A DNA stretch of 64,000 nt, taken from assembly GCF_020886695.1 (NCBI RefSeq), contig NZ_AP024485.1, positions 3,663,001 to 3,727,000 of the forward strand, written 5' to 3'. Position numbers and translations under genes: made by a program. Positions 1 to 9,196 of this stretch are shown one piece after another. Each line of letters begins with the position of its first letter. Position 1 is the first letter of the stretch. The notes beneath the pieces were generated by a model. The model made no database searches. It was not told the DNA's origin and worked only from the letters and a program-made list of their open reading frames with translations. The stretch comes from Pseudodesulfovibrio sediminis (lineage in GTDB: Bacteria > Desulfobacterota > Desulfovibrionia > Desulfovibrionales > Desulfovibrionaceae).

Positions 1-2
1 TT

Positions 3-377
3 GATTGGGCTGCCATCCAGGATCTCGCAGAAACGGACGATATGCAGGATAATGAAGCCGAAGAAGCATACTGGGGCATGGACCATGCGGTGGTCGGTGC
101 TCTGGTCCTCAATTCATGGGATCTGCCGGTCAATCTGGTGGAGCCGGTCAACTGGCATCATTCTCCGGCTCTGGCGCCGCAACATTCGGGTGAGGCAACG
201 TTGGTCTCTCTTGCCAATGCGGTGGTTCATGTCATGGAAGACCCTGACAGTGCCTACATGGTGCGCGTTGAAGATCTGTGCCATGACATGGACGTTGAAT
301 TTGATGATCTGATGGAATTTGCCGAAGAGCTGGTCGAGTCTGATGACATCGAGCAGTTCGTAAAAACACTCTCCTAA
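3..377 (+). CDS. HDOD domain protein, C-terminal fragment
   Basis: The reading frame is open to the left edge, so only the last 124 residues are present. The fragment carries the His-His-Ser-Pro core (HHSPA) followed by a helix rich in Ala and Leu (VSLANAVVHVM), which is typical of the end of an HDOD domain, an HD-related output module found in bacterial signalling proteins that generally lacks demonstrated enzyme activity. The C-terminus is acidic and ends 17 bases before recJ. Which input domain sits upstream cannot be seen. The HDOD assignment is by motif only. Confidence 0.7.
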   Translation, partial: DWAAIQDLAETDDMQDNEAEEAYWGMDHAVVGALVLNSWDLPVNLVEPVNWHHSPALAPQHSGEATLVSLANAVVHVMEDPDSAYMVRVEDLCHDMDVEFDDLMEFAEELVESDDIEQFVKTLS

Positions 378-394
378 CATATTGGAATACTAGA

Positions 395-2104
395 TTGCCT
401 TGCATTTGGAAACCTCGCGGTGAAGAAACCGCGCCCGCTTGTGCCGCCGCCATGGCAGAAGAGTTGAACGTGTCTGAACTCATCGTGGAAATACTCTGGA
501 ACCGGGGATTGACCGATGTTGAGGAGATGGACAAGTTCCTCAGCCCGCTCCTGCGGCATATGGCCAACCCTGTGGAAATACCCGGCCTTGCAGAGGCTGT
601 TGAGGTCATCGCGAAAGGTGTGGCCGAAGGGCGCACGCTGGGCGTGTGGGGTGACTATGATGTGGACGGCATCACGGCCACGGCTGTGGTCAAGGAATTT
701 TTCGGCAGTCGGGGTATCGATATCCCGCATCACCTGCCCAACCGCATGGAGGAAGGGTATGGCATGAACACGGAGGGCGTGGAGCAACTCAGAGAGCAAG
801 GGGTCGATATGCTGCTCACCGTGGACTGCGGCATCTCCGATCTGGAGCCTGTGGCCCGCGCAAAGGAGTTGGGCATGATCGTGGTGGTTTCGGATCATCA
901 CCTGCCTGGTGACGAGCTGCCCGAGGCCGATGCCATTTGCAATCCGCGACTCATTGAAGGCGGCTCCTGTGATGATCTGGCCGGAGTCGGGGTGGCGTTC
1001 ATGCTCATGGTCGCGCTCAATAAATTATTGCCCGGTGATCCGGTGGACGTACGACCGCTCCTTGATCTGGTGGCACTGGGCACTATCGCCGATATCGTCA
1101 AACTCACCGGACAGAATCGTATTCTGGTCAAGAACGGCCTGTTGATCATCAAGGAAGCCAAACGCCCGGGCATGGCCGCGCTCAAGGTGGTCAGCGACTA
1201 CGAGCGACAGGCGGAGCTTGGCGCCGGGCAGATCGGGTACAACCTCGCGCCCCGTATCAATGCGGCCGGCCGTATGGGTGACCCGACCAAGGCCCTCAAT
1301 TTGCTGCTGGCCGACAGCTTTGACGAGGCCATGCCCATTGCCGAAGAGTTGAATTCCATCAATATGGAGCGTCGTCGGCAGGAGCAGGAGATCGCCGAGC
1401 AGGCATTTGCCCAGGCCGAGTCCATGAAACACATGGCCGGATTTGTGCTTCACGGAGAGGACTGGCATCCCGGTATCATCGGTATTGTCGCTTCTCGTGT
1501 GGTGGAGAAATACTATCGGCCCACGCTTATCCTGTGCACCTCGGAGACGGGCGAAGGGCTGCTGAAAGGTTCTGGGCGCAGTGTGTCGGAGTACAACCTG
1601 TACGAGGGCTTGCAGGCTGTCAGCGGTGTGCTCGAAGGATTCGGCGGACATAAGCAGGCGGCAGGCTTGTCGCTCAAGCCGGAGAATCTCACGGCCCTGC
1701 GTGAACAGTTCAATAACCATGTGGTTGATACGCTTGGACCTGAACCGCTTACACCGACCCTCAAGCTTGATCACGAGCTGGGTTTCTCCAACATCAATCA
1801 CACGTTGCTCAAAGAGCTGGAACTGCTGCAACCCTTTGGCATGGGGAACCCGGAGCCGCTCTTTGCCACCAAAAAAGTGACCGTCGCCGAGCACCGCACG
1901 TTTGGCCGCGAACGCGAACACGTGAAAGTGGTCCTCAAGGACGAAGAGACCGGTACCAGATTGCCAGGCAAGGCATGGCGTATGGCCAGCACCCTGACGC
2001 ATCAGGTGCGCGACAGAAAAATGCGCTTCGCCTTTTCGCCAAAGATCGATCGTTTTCGCGGCATACCCACCATCGATCTTCTGATCAAGGATTGGATTTT
2101 TTAA
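395..2104 (+). CDS. recJ: Single-stranded-DNA-specific exonuclease RecJ
   Basis: This 569-residue protein matches the length and motif order of RecJ, the 5'-3' single-strand DNA exonuclease of the RecF recombination and mismatch repair pathways. The DHH phosphoesterase motifs are visible: DYDVDG at 87-92, DCGISD at 144-149 and SDHH at 166-169, which bind the catalytic Mn/Mg ions. The DHHA1 domain motif GFGGHKQAAG is at 415-424, and an OB-like C-terminal domain follows. The start chosen is TTG, giving MPCIW; an internal ATG at residue 20 would remove N-terminal residues but not the catalytic core. The stop codon overlaps the convergent lipA stop, leaving no room for a terminator between them. 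Confidence 0.95.
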   Translation: MPCIWKPRGEETAPACAAAMAEELNVSELIVEILWNRGLTDVEEMDKFLSPLLRHMANPVEIPGLAEAVEVIAKGVAEGRTLGVWGDYDVDGITATAVVKEFFGSRGIDIPHHLPNRMEEGYGMNTEGVEQLREQGVDMLLTVDCGISDLEPVARAKELGMIVVVSDHHLPGDELPEADAICNPRLIEGGSCDDLAGVGVAFMLMVALNKLLPGDPVDVRPLLDLVALGTIADIVKLTGQNRILVKNGLLIIKEAKRPGMAALKVVSDYERQAELGAGQIGYNLAPRINAAGRMGDPTKALNLLLADSFDEAMPIAEELNSINMERRRQEQEIAEQAFAQAESMKHMAGFVLHGEDWHPGIIGIVASRVVEKYYRPTLILCTSETGEGLLKGSGRSVSEYNLYEGLQAVSGVLEGFGGHKQAAGLSLKPENLTALREQFNNHVVDTLGPEPLTPTLKLDHELGFSNINHTLLKELELLQPFGMGNPEPLFATKKVTVAEHRTFGREREHVKVVLKDEETGTRLPGKAWRMASTLTHQVRDRKMRFAFSPKIDRFRGIPTIDLLIKDWIF

Positions 2105-2970
2105 ACAAAGTCGGCTGCGTTGTAGCTTGATCGGACCAGCGGCGCGCTGAACATGTGTCTGATGCCGCGCTGCTTTCCTTCTTTCGCATATTCTTCGAAT
2201 TTTTCCGGTTCCACATATCGCTTGACCAGCGGGTGTTGACGGCTGGGCTGCATGTACTGGCCGATGGTCACGATATCGCAGGCAATGGACGCCAGGTCGT
2301 CTAGGACGCGCATGATCTGTTCATCGGTTTCGCCGAGTCCGACCATGATGCCGGACTTGGTGGGGATATCCGGCGCGATGCGTTTGGCGTTGGACAGAAA
2401 GTCCAGAGACTGCTGGTAGTTCGCTTGTGGGCGAATGGTGTCGTAGAGGGACGGGACGGTCTCAAGGTTGTGGTTGATCACATCCGGGCGGGCGTTGAGT
2501 ACGGTGGTGAGGGCGGCTTCATCCCCCTGAAAGTCGGGAGTGAGCACTTCCACCGTGCAGTTCGACAGGACTTCCTTTACCGCACGGATGGTGGCGGCAA
2601 AATGCGCGGCCCCGCCATCGGGCAGGTCATCGCGGGTGACAGACGTGATAACCACATGTTTGAGCGCAAGACGTCTGGCTGCTTCGGCCACGCGGGCCGG
2701 TTCGGTCGGGTCCAGTTGCTCAAGATCGCCGGAGATGATGTTGCAGAATGCGCAGTTGCGCGTGCACACATTGCCCATGATCAGGAAGGTCGCCACGTTC
2801 TTGGAGAAGCACTCCCATTTGTTGGGGCATTTGGCCGATTGGCAGACCGTATTCAGGTTGAGGTCGTCTATCAGGTCTGCCGTGCTGGAAAAATTACGGC
2901 TTTCCGGGAGCTTGACCCGCAACCATTGGGGGATGCGTAAAGGCTTTTCTGAATTCGTTGCTGAAGACAT
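2101..2970 (-). CDS. lipA: Lipoyl synthase (radical SAM)
   Basis: LipA inserts two sulfur atoms into protein-bound octanoyl groups to form lipoate, using radical SAM chemistry. Both Fe-S cluster sites are visible: the auxiliary-cluster cysteines C43, C48 and C54 (context [12 protein letters not shown]) and the radical SAM cysteines C69, C73 and C76 (CxxxCxFC). The C-terminal RSSY motif that helps ligate the auxiliary cluster is present near residue 282. At 289 residues the length is normal for the family. An AAGGA ribosome binding site lies about 10 bases before the ATG, supporting this start even though it lies 77 bases inside lipB. It acts after LipB in the same operon. Confidence 0.97.
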   Translation of the reverse strand: MSSATNSEKPLRIPQWLRVKLPESRNFSSTADLIDDLNLNTVCQSAKCPNKWECFSKNVATFLIMGNVCTRNCAFCNIISGDLEQLDPTEPARVAEAARRLALKHVVITSVTRDDLPDGGAAHFAATIRAVKEVLSNCTVEVLTPDFQGDEAALTTVLNARPDVINHNLETVPSLYDTIRPQANYQQSLDFLSNAKRIAPDIPTKSGIMVGLGETDEQIMRVLDDLASIACDIVTIGQYMQPSRQHPLVKRYVEPEKFEEYAKEGKQRGIRHMFSAPLVRSSYNAADFV

Positions 2971-3559
2971 ATTTGGCGTCCTTCATGGTTATGTCATATC
3001 CGGCTTCCGTAGAAAGGGAGGTGGGAACCGCCCCCTGGATGCCACAGAGTGTGATGGCGTTGAACAGGCTGACGTCGCGGCCGACATTGAGAGCCAACCC
3101 GTGATAGGTGACCCAGCGGCGTACGCCGATGCCCATTGAGCATATTTTTTTGGTCTCGTCCACCCATACACCGGGGTGCCCCTGACGACGGATGGCGGCA
3201 ACCCCGAAATGAGCGCAGGTGCGGATGACCGCTTCCTCCATGTCGCAGAAGAACTGCTTCATGCCGCCCGGTCGTTTTTCTACCCGCCAGATGGGATAGG
3301 CCACCAGTTGGCCCGGAAAGTGGCAGGTGATGTTGCCGCCCCGCGTGGTCTGGGCAACCTGAATCCCCTGGGCGGCGAGCAGGGATTCGTCCATGAGCAG
3401 GTTCTCGGCGCCGCCCTGACGGCCGAGGGTAATGACCTTGGGATGCTCCAGCAGAAAGACGGTGTTTTCTTCGTCTCCGGCAGTGACCGTTTCAAGGGTC
3501 TTGAGTTGCAGGGCTTCGGCTTCTTCGTATTCCATCAGCCCGAGATCGATGATCCGCAT
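2894..3559 (-). CDS. lipB: Octanoyltransferase LipB
   Basis: LipB moves octanoate from acyl carrier protein to the lipoyl domains of target enzymes, the first step of endogenous lipoate synthesis. The signature RGGxxTxHxPGQ is at 73-84, and the catalytic pair is visible as K138 ([10 protein letters not shown]) and C172 (ITLCGIQG). The protein is 221 residues, usual for the family. Its 3' end overlaps the start of lipA by 77 bases, which is a long overlap for a bacterial gene pair and suggests coupled translation. The start codon shares bases with the stop of the methyltransferase gene upstream. Confidence 0.96.
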   Translation of the reverse strand: MRIIDLGLMEYEEAEALQLKTLETVTAGDEENTVFLLEHPKVITLGRQGGAENLLMDESLLAAQGIQVAQTTRGGNITCHFPGQLVAYPIWRVEKRPGGMKQFFCDMEEAVIRTCAHFGVAAIRRQGHPGVWVDETKKICSMGIGVRRWVTYHGLALNVGRDVSLFNAITLCGIQGAVPTSLSTEAGYDITMKDAKYVFSNEFRKAFTHPPMVAGQAPGKP

Positions 3560-4695
3560 CAGCCTTTGGAAGCTTTTGGTTTGTAAGGAAGCATGACCGC
3601 CTTGGATTTGAGGTCGATCTTGGGATTGTCCGGCCAGGTGGGGGCAAAGATTTCTCCCGGAAAGAGGGCGCGAGACTTGGGCGGAATATCAATGAGCGTC
3701 AGTCCTTTGTCGGAGCATGCGTATTGTCCCTTGTTGCCGTGCAGTTTGAACGGCTCGGAGATGGCGCGCACTGCTCCCCAGCTGGCCGTGCCTTTTTGTG
3801 AGAGATACAGGAAGCTGAGGGTCACGTTGTCCTTCTCAAGCTGTGCCTCGTTGGACAGGGATTGCAGCCAGTCAGGGACATCCTTGACCGAGAAGTTGAA
3901 GTGACACCAGGGCGTTCCCGGCATCATGGCAGGCATGGGACATTCCTCGGCGTGCGGGCAGGGTGCGATGGGCTTGATCCCTCTGCTCAGAAAGCTGGAG
4001 CGCATTTCGGAGATGATGCGTCCGGTCAGGCGTACGCCGGTCTCGATAAGGAGAATACGGCCCGTGTCCTTTATGCAATTGGACAGGTGCGCGGTCAGCT
4101 TGTCAGCCTGAGGGCGTGTGGTCCGACCCGACCAGTCCAGCTCGTTGAAAGCGTTGCATACCATGAGCAGATCGGCTTTCTTGCGCAGATGGTCGGTGAA
4201 CCCCGCCTTGACGGTCTTGATGCGCCAGGGGGAGTCCTTGCCAGCCATGGCCGTGAAGAGTTTCAATCCGGCCTGCATGGATTTGGGCGAGAGATCCAGG
4301 CAGGTGAAATTGAGCTTGCGGTCGCGCAGGTGAGGGCGCGACATCCACAGGGCGATAATGGCGGTCAGGGGACCGGAACCGAGGTCTGCTATTTCGGCAC
4401 CATCCGGGATATCCAGCTCCAACCCGGAGAAGAGGCGGGACATACGGTAGAGATTCCATGGAAGGAAGTAATACAGATAGGGCGACAGAAACCTGTCATC
4501 TGTCATGTACTCCTTGCGCCGCTTGGTCCGTTCATTGGTTAGGCTGCGCGACATGTCACGGATGTCATATTTGAGTTGATCACGGTGTTTGCCCTTGAGC
4601 GGCCACGTCCGTTTCAGCAGTGTGCCGAATCGGGCCAATTCCGCCGCATTGTCTTCCGTAAGGTTGGGAAAGAGTCCATTAATCGACATAGCCAA
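3559..4695 (-). CDS. Rsm22-like (METTL17-type) rRNA methyltransferase family protein
   Basis: This 378-residue protein has a Rossmann SAM-binding motif I at about 102-109 (IADLGSGP) and, at 246-266, a cysteine cluster of the form CPH-x3-CP-x10-WCHF. That cluster, with a further cysteine at 327, is characteristic of the Rsm22/METTL17 family, whose mitochondrial members bind the small ribosomal subunit and carry an Fe-S cluster. I infer a role in small-subunit rRNA modification or assembly; catalytic activity cannot be judged from sequence. It lies between lipB and an Fe-S-containing activator with overlaps at both ends, so the four genes look like one operon. An ATG two codons downstream is an alternative start. 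Confidence 0.8.
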   Translation of the reverse strand: MAMSINGLFPNLTEDNAAELARFGTLLKRTWPLKGKHRDQLKYDIRDMSRSLTNERTKRRKEYMTDDRFLSPYLYYFLPWNLYRMSRLFSGLELDIPDGAEIADLGSGPLTAIIALWMSRPHLRDRKLNFTCLDLSPKSMQAGLKLFTAMAGKDSPWRIKTVKAGFTDHLRKKADLLMVCNAFNELDWSGRTTRPQADKLTAHLSNCIKDTGRILLIETGVRLTGRIISEMRSSFLSRGIKPIAPCPHAEECPMPAMMPGTPWCHFNFSVKDVPDWLQSLSNEAQLEKDNVTLSFLYLSQKGTASWGAVRAISEPFKLHGNKGQYACSDKGLTLIDIPPKSRALFPGEIFAPTWPDNPKIDLKSKAVMLPYKPKASKG

Positions 4696-6226
4696 ACCGC
4701 ATCCTTTTTATAAATTCATCGCCAAATGATGTGTCTCCGGTGAGTTCCAACCGGGTCAGGGTGTCGGCCAGCCCTTCTGCGAACACCCGACTTTCGGGGT
4801 CCACTGTCAGTATTTCGCTTCCCTTGAGGGAAGTGTTGCCAGCCTTTATCGTCCGTGCCTTGCCGCCGGGCGGCAGGAAGCCGATGGTTTCGAGATCGTT
4901 CAGGCTGACATGCTCGCCCAGTGCACCTGCAATGTGGATGGCCGCCAGCTTGCCCGGTGTCAGATCCGCTTCTTTCAGCAGGGTGGACATGGCCAGGTTG
5001 AAGGCGGCTTTGACTTTGAGAATTTCTTCTACATCCGAGGCCGGGAGACAGAGGTCGTCGCTGATGACAAAGGCGGGTTCGTCTCCCTCTGTGGTCACCT
5101 TGGCCGCCAGCTTGGCTGCCAGCGGAGTGTTGCCTTCGCCGAATTGTCCGGTGTCGGTCAGGATGCCGTGCTTGAGCAGGATGGCGGTGAGTGAAAGATA
5201 GCCCGTACCGGTCATGCCCGGTGTGCCGTCTCTCGGGCCTTCGAAATAGGTCGCCTCCAATCCTTTGGGCGTCAGGGTGAAACCGGTGATGGCTCCCGGT
5301 CCGGCTGTCCGTCCAAAGGAGAGTCCCACGCCTTCCAGAGCCGGTCCCATGGGAACGCTGGCGCAGATGCGTTTGTCCGGGGACAGGGCCAGAACGAACT
5401 CGCCGTTGGTGCCGAGGTCGGCCAGCAAAAATGGATAGTCCGGGGTGTCTCCGTACTCAATGGCAGTCAGCCCGGCAGACAGATCGGCTCCTACAAAAGG
5501 AGCGAGCAGGGGCGGAATGTAGGCTGGCGGCAACCCTGCTCCTATTCTCCGTTCATCGCCCCCCTCATAGGTCAGGGTGTAGGGCGCAGCAGCGAGGTCG
5601 TCCGGCTTCTTGCCAAGCAGGATATAGGTCATTGCCGGGTTGCCTGAAACCACCAGAGATGTGCACTGACCGCCGAGGTTGCGGGTCGCCAGCAAGGCCA
5701 GCTCCGTGATGCGGTCAGTGATGAGTGCGCGCAGGACAAACCGTCCCTCGGCTGTGGCGGCAACGGCCAGGCGGGACATGATCTCGGAGCCGAGTCCGGT
5801 CTGGGGGTTCAGCTCCTGTCCTGAGGCCACAGGGGTGCCGTCGACCAGTGCGGTCCAGTGAATGGAGGTGGTGCCGAGGTCCACGGCCAGGGCGAAGTCG
5901 CCGGCTTTTTCAGCCAGAGTGCGTATGGCCCGTTGCGAGCGCATGGGCTCGGGCAGTTCGATTTCGCACGGTTCAGACGGGTGCAGGCAGGCGAGCCTCC
6001 AGCCTTCGTCCACCTTTTCCTGACCGAGTTTCTTGCGCTCGTCGGCATTGGCTTCCGGGGCGTCCGAGAGGAAGCGCACGCGGCACAATCCGCATTTGCC
6101 GAGGCCGGAACACAGCGGTACGCCGTGCCACAGCCGGGACATGAAAATGGTTCGGGCCAGCGTGTCACCGGATTTGGTTTCCAGGGCAAACCGGCCGCCG
6201 TCATGGGTATGTATAAGTATGCTCAT
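4679..6226 (-). CDS. 2Fe-2S / ASKHA-domain corrinoid activation protein (RACE family, DUF4445)
   Basis: The N-terminus is a plant-type [2Fe-2S] ferredoxin-like domain with ligands C39, C45, C48 and C80 (CSGLGKCGLC, then GWRLAC). From about residue 112 a large ASKHA-fold ATPase domain begins (AVDLGTTSIHW), containing GNPAMTYILLG and a glycine-rich DLGTNGEF stretch. This architecture is that of reductive activators of corrinoid-dependent enzymes such as RACo, which use ATP to return inactive Co(II) corrinoids to Co(I). No corrinoid methyltransferase is encoded nearby, so the partner is unknown. It is the first gene of the presumed RACE-Rsm22-lipB-lipA operon and ends 17 bases inside the next gene. 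Confidence 0.82.
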   Translation of the reverse strand: MSILIHTHDGGRFALETKSGDTLARTIFMSRLWHGVPLCSGLGKCGLCRVRFLSDAPEANADERKKLGQEKVDEGWRLACLHPSEPCEIELPEPMRSQRAIRTLAEKAGDFALAVDLGTTSIHWTALVDGTPVASGQELNPQTGLGSEIMSRLAVAATAEGRFVLRALITDRITELALLATRNLGGQCTSLVVSGNPAMTYILLGKKPDDLAAAPYTLTYEGGDERRIGAGLPPAYIPPLLAPFVGADLSAGLTAIEYGDTPDYPFLLADLGTNGEFVLALSPDKRICASVPMGPALEGVGLSFGRTAGPGAITGFTLTPKGLEATYFEGPRDGTPGMTGTGYLSLTAILLKHGILTDTGQFGEGNTPLAAKLAAKVTTEGDEPAFVISDDLCLPASDVEEILKVKAAFNLAMSTLLKEADLTPGKLAAIHIAGALGEHVSLNDLETIGFLPPGGKARTIKAGNTSLKGSEILTVDPESRVFAEGLADTLTRLELTGDTSFGDEFIKRMRFGYVD

Positions 6227-6341
6227 TGAATTCTCCGTTGTGCGCAGAGACTAGCTTATGGCCTGTGCCATGTAAATGTCGTTTCCCGCCCTTGGCAATG
6301 ATGCCGAGTCCTGCTAGTTGCCGTGTTGGGCAGGTACATAT

Positions 6342-6728
6342 ATGGGCAACAATTCCTTTTCATTTTCCGTGAAATCCAATGCAGGCAACCGCAAGGCCTA
6401 TCGCGCCAAGATAGATGGTCTGCACGTCAAGGTGGTCGGGCGTCCATCCGTCTATTCTGCTGTCGATCTCAGCCCTACCGGAGTGGGGTTGAATGGGGCC
6501 GCCGGTATGCGGGAAGGCAGAATCTTTGAAATAAGTCTGTTCCATAAAGGCAAGCAGCTTATTTCCGGTCTGCAGGTTCGGGTGATTCGGGCGACTGCGT
6601 CATTCACCGGACTGGTGTTTGTCGATCTTGATCCACGTCAGACCGACGCGGTCCATGCGTTGGTGTTGTCGGAGCAGAAACGGCAGGTCGATGAGCGGAA
6701 CAAAGACCGATTTCGCATGGATTTCTAG
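6342..6728 (+). CDS. PilZ domain protein, probable cyclic di-GMP receptor
   Basis: A small 128-residue single-domain protein. Both halves of the PilZ cyclic di-GMP signature are visible: RKAYR at 17-21 (RxxxR) and DLSPTG at 42-47 (DxSxxG). Family knowledge therefore predicts cyclic di-GMP binding and a role as a small adaptor in motility, adhesion or similar switching; the target is unknown. I prefer the ATG at 6342, preceded by GGCAGG, over an in-frame TTG at 6318. The stop overlaps the convergent cobaltochelatase stop by four bases. It stands alone on the plus strand between two minus-strand operons. Confidence 0.87.
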   Translation: MGNNSFSFSVKSNAGNRKAYRAKIDGLHVKVVGRPSVYSAVDLSPTGVGLNGAAGMREGRIFEISLFHKGKQLISGLQVRVIRATASFTGLVFVDLDPRQTDAVHALVLSEQKRQVDERNKDRFRMDF

Positions 6729-7525
6729 CAGCGATTGATCCGCGTCAGGGCATCATCCAGATGCTTGAGCCAGACATCGACCAGTCTGTCGTATTCTCCA
6801 GCCCCTTTCAGCACCGCTTCACATTCGATTCCGGCGGCTTCAAGTTGGGTCTTCCAGCTTGTTTCGCCATCGCCGATCATGTCGCGGGCGACATGCCAGC
6901 CCGTGCCGAACAGGAAGGGCAGAAGGTACGCCTTTTTGACGTTGTCCGCCTTGAAGCGGTCAATGACGACATCGATTCCCGCCTCTTTCTGATGTTCCAT
7001 GACGCCCATATGCACGTTGGGGTCGCGTTCTTGAAACGCCCGGTGCAGGGCTTCATAGTATATGCTGCCGTCGTGTCGGGTGCCATGTCCCATGAAGAGG
7101 ACCGCGTCGTTCTCTCCCTTGCCTTCCTCGGCAATGGACAGGATCAGGTCGGCCACGTTTTCCAGATCAGCTTCGCCTGCCACCAGGGGGAATCCCACTT
7201 CCACCCGGTTGAAGCCGTCTTTTTTGAGCATCAGTTCGTTTGCCAGCGCAAGCAGCTCATGAAATTCGATGCCGGGGATGAGGTGCAGCGATTGGATCGC
7301 CACATGGGTGACACCGTCGGCCAGGAGCTTTTCCAGCGCGTCTGGCACGGAGTCAACGCTCTGGCCGGCTTTTTTCATATGGCCGCGAATAGTCTTTGAC
7401 GTATAGGCAACCAGCACGGGCAGATCCGGATGGGCCGCACGTACTCGGGCGGTAATGTGATCCAGGGAGGCCTTGGCGTCCTTGTGGCGAGAGCCGAATG
7501 CGGCGAGAACAATGGCTGTTTTCAT
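6725..7525 (-). CDS. cbiK: Sirohydrochlorin cobaltochelatase, cytoplasmic form (CbiK)
   Basis: CbiK inserts cobalt into sirohydrochlorin in the anaerobic cobalamin pathway. The protein starts directly with MKTAIVLAAFGS and has no signal peptide, so it is the cytoplasmic form. Candidate metal ligands typical of CbiK are visible: H147 in LFMGHG and H211 in GTGWHVARD, with an acidic residue at E87. Length (266) fits the family. It is the last gene of the riboswitch operon and abuts cbiL, whose product acts on the cobalt-containing next intermediate. A second, exported CbiK homologue is the first gene of the same operon. Confidence 0.92.
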   Translation of the reverse strand: MKTAIVLAAFGSRHKDAKASLDHITARVRAAHPDLPVLVAYTSKTIRGHMKKAGQSVDSVPDALEKLLADGVTHVAIQSLHLIPGIEFHELLALANELMLKKDGFNRVEVGFPLVAGEADLENVADLILSIAEEGKGENDAVLFMGHGTRHDGSIYYEALHRAFQERDPNVHMGVMEHQKEAGIDVVIDRFKADNVKKAYLLPFLFGTGWHVARDMIGDGETSWKTQLEAAGIECEAVLKGAGEYDRLVDVWLKHLDDALTRINRC

Positions 7526-8238
7526 TATTGGGTATTCTTTTTCACCAGAGCCAGCGAGAAATAGTGCGGCTTGGATGGTGCGTCCTTAATATCCATGAGA
7601 ATGGATTCGTTGTCCATGCCCAAGCGCGAGACCAGCACGGTTTTATCATTGAGGCGGAGTCGGGTCAGGGTCTCTCGTATTTCTTCAAAATTCTTGTACG
7701 CTTTCATGATGACCGCATTGTCAGCCACTTTGAGCTGCTCTTCCAGCTTTTCCGGGTCAGTGACGCCGGACGTGATGAGTAGCGACTCCTTGGATTCGGT
7801 CAGGACCAGGCCGATTTTCGCGGCTGCGGCATGAAAGGAGGTGATGCCGGGAATCGCCTGAAGTCGGGTGGACGGATCTGTCTTGAGCAGGGTCCGTTGC
7901 AGATAGCCATAGGTGGAATAGGTCAGAGGGTCGCCCAGGGTGAGGAAGGCGGCATTCTGTCCCTTGTTAAGCACTTCGGCAACAATGGTGGCATTGTGTT
8001 TCCATGCCGTTTCCAATTCGGTTTCGTCTTTTGTCATGGGGAAACTGAGCTGGATCACGCGCACGTCTTCCTTGAGATGCGGTTTGGCGATGCCATAGGC
8101 GGTCGAGTAGTCGTTCTTGGTGGAGGCTGCGGCGAAGATGACGTCAACTTCGCTCAATGCGCGGACCGCCTTGAGAGTGAGAAGCTCCGGGTCGCCGGGG
8201 CCGACGCCTATGCCGTAGAGAATACCTTTTTGTGTCAC
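7525..8238 (-). CDS. cbiL: Cobalt-factor II / precorrin-2 C20-methyltransferase
   Basis: This 237-residue protein begins with the tetrapyrrole methylase signature GIGVGPGDPELLTLKA, and has the second glycine-rich motif LTLGDPLTYSTY at about 100-110 and AIPGITSFHAAAAKIG at about 128-143. These features identify a SAM-dependent C20 methylase of corrin-ring synthesis. With a CbiK chelatase next to it, the anaerobic (cobalt-early) CbiL assignment is more likely than aerobic CobI. Its stop and the cbiK start share a base, implying translational coupling. Upstream is the transporter binding-protein gene. Confidence 0.92.
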   Translation of the reverse strand: MTQKGILYGIGVGPGDPELLTLKAVRALSEVDVIFAAASTKNDYSTAYGIAKPHLKEDVRVIQLSFPMTKDETELETAWKHNATIVAEVLNKGQNAAFLTLGDPLTYSTYGYLQRTLLKTDPSTRLQAIPGITSFHAAAAKIGLVLTESKESLLITSGVTDPEKLEEQLKVADNAVIMKAYKNFEEIRETLTRLRLNDKTVLVSRLGMDNESILMDIKDAPSKPHYFSLALVKKNTQ

Positions 8239-8290
8239 TGTGTGTCCTTTGAACTATGAATGCGGAACAGTGTCCCGTTGTTGTGCCCAG

Positions 8291-9196
8291 TTAATTCCCG
8301 GCTTCCAGATGCAGCAGTCGATGCACGGTTTCTATGCCGAGCAGGAGGCGCATGGTCGGGCGTGATACGAGATGTTCATCCACCAGAAATATGTTGCCGC
8401 TCAATGTGGCCTTGATGCGAGAGGCAGCCGGAAAGGTCCTGATCTGTTTGACGGAAACCTGATTCATGGCACCATATTGCGCTAGATACACGTCAATGTC
8501 TTTCCCCTTGTTCAGGAGACGTTCCAGCCCGTAGCTGGCGATATTGGTCCCGCGCTTCGGGCGTGCGTCAGTGGCCACGTTGATGCCACCGGCCATTTCC
8601 AGCACGAACAAGGGCATGGAACCGGGGGAGAACGTTGAAATATTGCGATGTACAGACTCGAAAAATACGTTGGGGCGGTCTTCCATGGGCACGGTTTCCA
8701 GTCGGGCTTCGGCCTGCATGATACGGCTTTTGAATTCTTCCACCATGGCTTCAGCCTGTACTTCCCGACCGGTCAGTCTGCCCAGGGAGCGCCAGTATGC
8801 ATACATTTCCGGGATGGAGTTTGGCTGGAAAGAGAGAACCGTTATACCGTGTTTTTTGAGGGCAGCCCAGAGGCCGGGATATCCCCGTGACAACATGGGG
8901 CGGATAAGCACCAGGTCAGGCTTTGCGGCCAGCAGCTTTTCTACGCCGTCGCGGGCATTCAAGGTCGGTTTTTCAAGGGCGTTTGCAGGGTAGTCTTCGC
9001 CTTTGGAGACAGCGATGATCTCACGCTCCAGCCCGAGTTTGAACAGGTTTTCGGTATGGGCCGCATACAGCGAGATGATGCGCTTGAAGGGCGTGTTGAA
9101 TGTAATGGTTTTGCCGGTACTGTCCGTGACGGTCTGGCCAAAGGCCGTTGTACAGAACAGCAGGGCAAAACAGAGCGAGAGAAAAAAACGGGTCAC
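8291..9196 (-). CDS. Periplasmic binding protein of cobalamin/tetrapyrrole-type ABC transporter
   Basis: A 301-residue class III (TroA/BtuF-like) periplasmic binding protein. Residues 1-20 form a signal peptide (hydrophobic FFLSLCFALLF, cleavage after AFG); the mature N-terminus has no lipobox cysteine. The body shows the typical start of such proteins (RIISLYAAHTENLFKLG) and a second lobe from about residue 165. The cobalamin riboswitch upstream and the cbi neighbours point to cobalamin, a corrinoid or a related tetrapyrrole or metal chelate as ligand; sequence alone does not decide between these. It abuts the ATPase gene. Confidence 0.85.
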   Translation of the reverse strand: MTRFFLSLCFALLFCTTAFGQTVTDSTGKTITFNTPFKRIISLYAAHTENLFKLGLEREIIAVSKGEDYPANALEKPTLNARDGVEKLLAAKPDLVLIRPMLSRGYPGLWAALKKHGITVLSFQPNSIPEMYAYWRSLGRLTGREVQAEAMVEEFKSRIMQAEARLETVPMEDRPNVFFESVHRNISTFSPGSMPLFVLEMAGGINVATDARPKRGTNIASYGLERLLNKGKDIDVYLAQYGAMNQVSVKQIRTFPAASRIKATLSGNIFLVDEHLVSRPTMRLLLGIETVHRLLHLEAGN

